Assembly (NCBI GenBank): GCA_934432675.1
Contig: CAKRYT010000008.1
Location: 1-60,475, forward strand
DNA: 60,475 bases
Source: an uncultured Eubacteriales bacterium
GTDB taxonomy: Bacteria > Bacillota > Clostridia > Oscillospirales > CAG-272
Reading direction: 5' to 3'
The notes below the pieces were generated by a model. The model ran no database searches, was not told the origin of the DNA, and saw nothing but the letters and a program-made list of their open reading frames with translations. Below, one piece after another: positions 60,234-60,475 of the stretch. A program made the position numbers and the translations under genes. The first letter of the stretch is position 1; every line of letters begins with the position of its first letter.

Positions 60234-60475
60234 CGTGCGTGTCGGCCGGAACGGTGAATGTTCCGTGTTTTCCCGCGAGGCTCGTGCACTCGGGGCCGCA
60301 AGTGTAAACCTATCGTTCAGACCAAAAGAAAAGAGAGGGCGCAAGACCCTCCTTTTGACCTTTTCGCCGCGTTGCCCTCGCGAAAAACAAGGGCTCCGTG
60401 CATCCCTCGCAGGCTCGGTCTTGCGGAGCCCATGTTTTTAGGCTTTTTCTGCGCCCGGGACACGCCACCGGCGTG
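60234..60475. other. Right-edge intergenic segment
   Basis: No gene. A minus-strand hairpin GGAGGG/CCCTC with TCTTTTCTTTT after it near 60332-60354 would end a gene lying outside the window. Confidence 0.45.

Overview
The window looks like a piece of the chromosome of an anaerobic, spore-forming, GC-rich Clostridia-type Firmicute, probably a gut commensal. The evidence is a SpoVAF-type germination protein, pyruvate phosphate dikinase, a rubrerythrin/superoxide-reductase/PerR cluster, an ECF-type vitamin transporter, strong AGGAGG ribosome sites, TTGACA/TATAAT promoters and a secreted bacterial serpin. It carries tRNA-Ile2(CAT), tRNA-Arg(CCT) and tRNA-Gln(CTG). I saw no rRNA genes and no CRISPR array.

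Layout. (1) 1-9.5 kb is a polymorphic-toxin locus: a 2129-residue RHS protein without signal peptide, a cognate small (probable immunity) gene 10 bp behind it, and a displaced second RHS end with a different toxin tip that runs off the left edge. Divergent from the RHS gene are a holin-like protein and a second one-helix membrane protein. (2) 10-16.5 kb is an AT-rich, translationally coupled Wadjet operon (jetA-jetB-jetC-jetD) against plasmids and other circular DNA. It is bracketed by two copies of a composite repeat and followed by a tRNA-Ile2 whose 3' end is duplicated nearby, which looks like an integration site. (3) 17.6-37.4 kb is mostly GC-rich housekeeping: a histidine phosphatase, a decayed SLOG-family gene, ppdK, an XRE membrane regulator, a ferredoxin-like protein divergent from a Crp/Fnr regulator, a sigma factor/anti-sigma-like/serpin operon, an MFS exporter, a degenerate MocR regulator divergent from an ECF S component, an archaeal-type AspRS, a VTC/DUF4956 pair and SpoVAF. 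(4) 37.4-39.8 kb, next to tRNA-Gln, is a small AT-rich island with the C-terminal remnant of a large serine recombinase and a sigma-factor-like protein with a long unknown C-terminal extension. (5) 40-60 kb holds a GH13 enzyme divergent from an AraC regulator, the oxidative-stress cluster with a PerR-like operator, a YoaP-like acetyltransferase, TrpRS, a small lipoprotein, a TetR regulator with two matching palindromic operators in front of an ABC exporter operon ending in an HMA metal-binding protein, and a 1973-residue repeat-rich lipoprotein with a deacetylase-like domain.

Most striking points: a silent-looking alternative RHS tip whose only differences from the active copy in 407 bp are synonymous; a holin-like pair next to a signal-less toxin; a defence island with recognisable boundaries; a regulator that has lost its PLP lysine; an envelope-stress-like sigma factor apparently driving a serpin; and two pseudogenes (SLOG protein, serine recombinase) hidden in apparently empty DNA. 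Several dispersed short repeats, one of them inside two coding regions, recur across the window.
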